Assembly: GCA_937926105.1 (NCBI GenBank)
Contig: CALANS010000135.1
Coordinates: forward strand, 1 to 7,038
Direction: 5' to 3'
Source: an uncultured Actinomycetes bacterium
GTDB lineage: Bacteria > Actinomycetota > Actinomycetes > Mycobacteriales > Nakamurellaceae
Length of the DNA stretch: 7,038 bases
Each line of letters opens with the position of its first letter. Position 1 is the stretch's first letter. The notes under the pieces were generated by a model. The model saw only the letters and a list, made by a program, of their open reading frames with translations. It made no database searches and was not told the origin of the DNA. Positions 5,509-7,038 of this stretch are shown here, one piece after another. A program made the translations under genes and the position numbers.

Positions 5509-6918
5509 ATGCGCCGACGGATGGTGCTCTTCGCTGCAGCCACTGCCTTAGTCGCGGTGGCACTCCTGGCAGTGCCCCTCGGTATCCTGGCCGGCCACGG
5601 ATACTTGCAGGCCGAACAACTGCGAGTGGAGCGGCAAGCCGTCGCCGCCGCCGTACGCGCAGGCGGCGACATCGCCACTGCACCGGGTGATCTAGGCGTG
5701 GACGATCCTGCGATTCAGGCGACTGTCTATGACCGGGCGGGCCGGCGCGTATCCGGACCGGGGCCCCTCGACGCGCCCGCGACGATACAAGACGCGTGGG
5801 CGGGCAAGCAGACGGCCGCAGTAGTAGCGGACTCCATCACCGTGGCCGCGCCTATTTCCGACGGTGATCAGGTCGTGGCCGCTCTGCTACTCAGCAAGCC
5901 GCTGGACACAGTGCGTTCCGAGACCGCCCGCGCGTGGCTCGCGTTGGCCGGGATGTGCGTGTCCGCCGCGCTCCTCGCTTCTTTGGGTGCCTGGCTATTC
6001 GCGCGGCGCCTGACCCGCCCCATGGACCGACTCACCGCCGGGGCGGCACGCGTGGGTTCCGGGGATCTGTCCGCACGGATGCCGCGCAGCGGCATCGCCG
6101 AGATCGACGCGCTCGCCGACACGCTCGACCGCACTGTCGCACGCATCAACGCACTGATCGGCAAGGAGCGCGCGTTATCGACAGAGGTTTCGCACCAGCT
6201 CCGCACGCCACTCAGCGGTCTGCGACTGGACCTTGAAGCGATACAAGCCGATGCCGCCGATGCCGATGCGGCGCCCGACACGGGCATCGGCCCGGAGGGT
6301 CAACGCGCCCTCGCTCGGTCCATTCGCACCGTTGACCGTCTGGACGCGACAATCACCGATGTCATCCAACTGGCTCGAGACATCACGCCACGCGAACCCT
6401 CCGATCTGAACGTGCTGCTCGAAGCGGCATTCGACCGCTGGTACGGCCCGCTCGCGGCAGCCAACAGGCCCCTTCGCCTGGGTGTCGAGCCGCGTGTTCC
6501 CGCAAACCTGCAGATCTCGTCGGCTGCCGCAACCCAGATCCTGGATATCCTGCTGGACAACGCCGTACGGCACGGCCGGGGCGCGGTACAGATCGGGGCC
6601 CGATTGATCATGTCGGACTCGGGCGATGGTGAGGCAATCTCTGTCGAAGTCTCCGACGAGGGTCCGACGCTCACCCTGGAGGCCTGGGAACTGTTCGGCG
6701 GAAGTGAGGCTGCGACCGTCAGCGACGGCAGGGGTGGCACCTCCCGGGCCGACGCCACCCGTCATGGTCTCGGGCTGCCGTACGCGCGCCGCTTGGCCGA
6801 GGCCGAAGGGGCGCGGCTGGTGCTGGTCGGTCCCACGTCTCCGACGTTCGCGCTGGTCGTTCCCGCGACGCTCGCCCAGACTGATCGCCAGCCCGGATAC
6901 CCCGTCGACACCTATTGA
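5509..6918 (+). CDS. Two-component sensor histidine kinase (membrane-bound, HAMP)
   Basis: This 469-residue sensor kinase should autophosphorylate on a histidine and pass the phosphate to a response regulator. In order it has an n-terminal basic RRR with membrane segment 5-28, an extracytoplasmic sensor of about 113 residues (29-141), a second membrane segment (143-164) and a HAMP domain (about 165-217, with RRLTRPMDRL). The dimerisation/phosphoacceptor helix follows with EVSHQLRTPL (His229), then the catalytic domain with N-box LLDNAVRHG (N351), G1 box SDEGP (D383, G385) and G2 box GLGL (420-423). The G1 box lacks the second glycine of DxGxG. An Ala/Asp-rich insert (247-257) sits in the loop after helix 1 of the phosphoacceptor domain. 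The sensor domain is too large for an intramembrane BceS-type sensor. The gene is divergent from the ABC operon and codirectional with the response regulator at 1-446, its probable partner. Confidence 0.95.
   Translation: MRRRMVLFAAATALVAVALLAVPLGILAGHGYLQAEQLRVERQAVAAAVRAGGDIATAPGDLGVDDPAIQATVYDRAGRRVSGPGPLDAPATIQDAWAGKQTAAVVADSITVAAPISDGDQVVAALLLSKPLDTVRSETARAWLALAGMCVSAALLASLGAWLFARRLTRPMDRLTAGAARVGSGDLSARMPRSGIAEIDALADTLDRTVARINALIGKERALSTEVSHQLRTPLSGLRLDLEAIQADAADADAAPDTGIGPEGQRALARSIRTVDRLDATITDVIQLARDITPREPSDLNVLLEAAFDRWYGPLAAANRPLRLGVEPRVPANLQISSAAATQILDILLDNAVRHGRGAVQIGARLIMSDSGDGEAISVEVSDEGPTLTLEAWELFGGSEAATVSDGRGGTSRADATRHGLGLPYARRLAEAEGARLVLVGPTSPTFALVVPATLAQTDRQPGYPVDTY
6247..6291. 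repeat. GCCGATGC repeat cluster inside the kinase gene
   Basis: GCCGATGC occurs at 6247-6254, 6256-6263 and 6262-6269, and its reverse complement GCATCGGC at 6284-6291. The direct copies encode the Ala/Asp-rich insert (residues 247-254 onward) between the two helices of the phosphoacceptor domain. The last direct copy and the inverted copy could form an 8-bp hairpin with a 14-nt loop. Replication slippage is a simple origin. Confidence 0.6.
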
Positions 6919-6955
6919 GCGCGGCCCGCCGTGGCCGACGCCTTCCCGCCGAGGT

Positions 6956-6985
6956 TTCACGCAGCCGCTCGGCATTCGGTATAGT
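6956..6985 (+). promoter_or_regulatory. Promoter of tRNA-Gly
   Basis: TATAGT (6980-6985) matches the -10 consensus at five of six positions. TTCACG (6956-6961), 18 bp upstream, matches TTGACA at four of six. Transcription would begin around 6992, a few bases before the mature tRNA. The stretch from -10 to start is G/C-rich (CACGGTC), a discriminator type often linked to stringent control of stable RNA genes. Confidence 0.65.
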
Positions 6986-6995
6986 CACGGTCACT

Positions 6996-7038
6996 GCGGG
7001 CGTAGTTCAGTGGCAGAACTTCAGCTTCCCAAGCTGAT
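6996..7038 (+). tRNA. tRNA-Gly (anticodon CCC), 5' part, truncated by window end
   Basis: The first 43 nt of a tRNA are present. They comprise the 5' acceptor strand GCGGGCG (6996-7002), T8-A9, a D-stem pairing GTTC (7005-7008) with GAAC (7016-7019), and a perfect 5-bp anticodon stem TCAGC (7021-7025) with GCTGA (7033-7037). The enclosed 7-nt loop TTCCCAA has anticodon CCC at 7028-7030, which reads the glycine codon GGG. The T-arm and the 3' acceptor strand lie beyond the window, so completeness cannot be judged. It has its own promoter just upstream. Confidence 0.93.

Noticed and set aside
4608..5678. Minus-strand frame of ATPase 1 stays open for about 357 codons upstream, suggesting a 600-residue fusion protein
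   Set aside because: The upstream part is out of frame with the well-supported lipoprotein gene, is Arg/Gly/Thr-rich without domains, crosses the control region and runs antisense to the kinase start. Long spurious open frames are expected at this GC content.
6922..6937. Small hairpin CGGCC/GGCCG after the kinase stop as an intrinsic terminator
   Set aside because: The stem is only 5 bp and no T-run follows. It may slow polymerase but does not meet the usual terminator pattern.

Overview
The window comes from a high-GC chromosome. Strong third-position G/C bias, GTG/TTG start candidates, an actinobacterial-style 'SHQLRTPL' histidine kinase and a lipoprotein with an N-terminal export signal all point to an actinobacterium, plausibly of the Mycobacteriales (Corynebacteriales). 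The genus cannot be fixed from the sequence alone. I see no insertion sequence, CRISPR array, prophage gene or recombinase.

Layout from left to right. (1) 1-446, + strand: the 3' part of an OmpR/PhoB-type response regulator gene. (2) 399-5296, - strand: a tightly packed four-gene operon. Read 5'->3' on the minus strand it encodes a secreted lipoprotein (5296-4598), ABC ATPase 1 (4607-3876), ABC ATPase 2 (3874-3059) and a large FtsX/MacB-type permease (3062-399). Every junction overlaps or is separated by a single base, so the genes are almost certainly co-transcribed and translationally coupled. (3) 5297-5508: a 212-bp divergent control region with a direct repeat and an inverted repeat whose half-sites lie about two helical turns apart. 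(4) 5509-6918, + strand: a complete membrane-bound sensor histidine kinase. (5) 6919-6995: a short spacer with a tRNA promoter. (6) 6996 onward: the 5' half of tRNA-Gly(CCC), cut by the window end.

Working model (inference): this is a two-component system plus ABC transporter module acting at the cell envelope. The kinase senses an extracytoplasmic signal through a domain of about 110 residues and phosphorylates the response regulator. The regulator would control the divergent promoter region and hence the lipoprotein/ABC operon. The transporter pairs two non-identical but apparently intact ATPases with one ten-helix permease carrying two FtsX cores and two large external domains. It belongs to the mechanotransmitting/lipoprotein-extruding type VII ABC family (LolCDE/MacB/FtsX/BceAB relatives). 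The lipoprotein is a likely external partner of the permease or of the kinase.

Two points of genome organisation stand out. The regulator and kinase genes share one orientation but are split by the oppositely oriented operon, and the regulator and permease genes overlap tail-to-tail by 48 bp.
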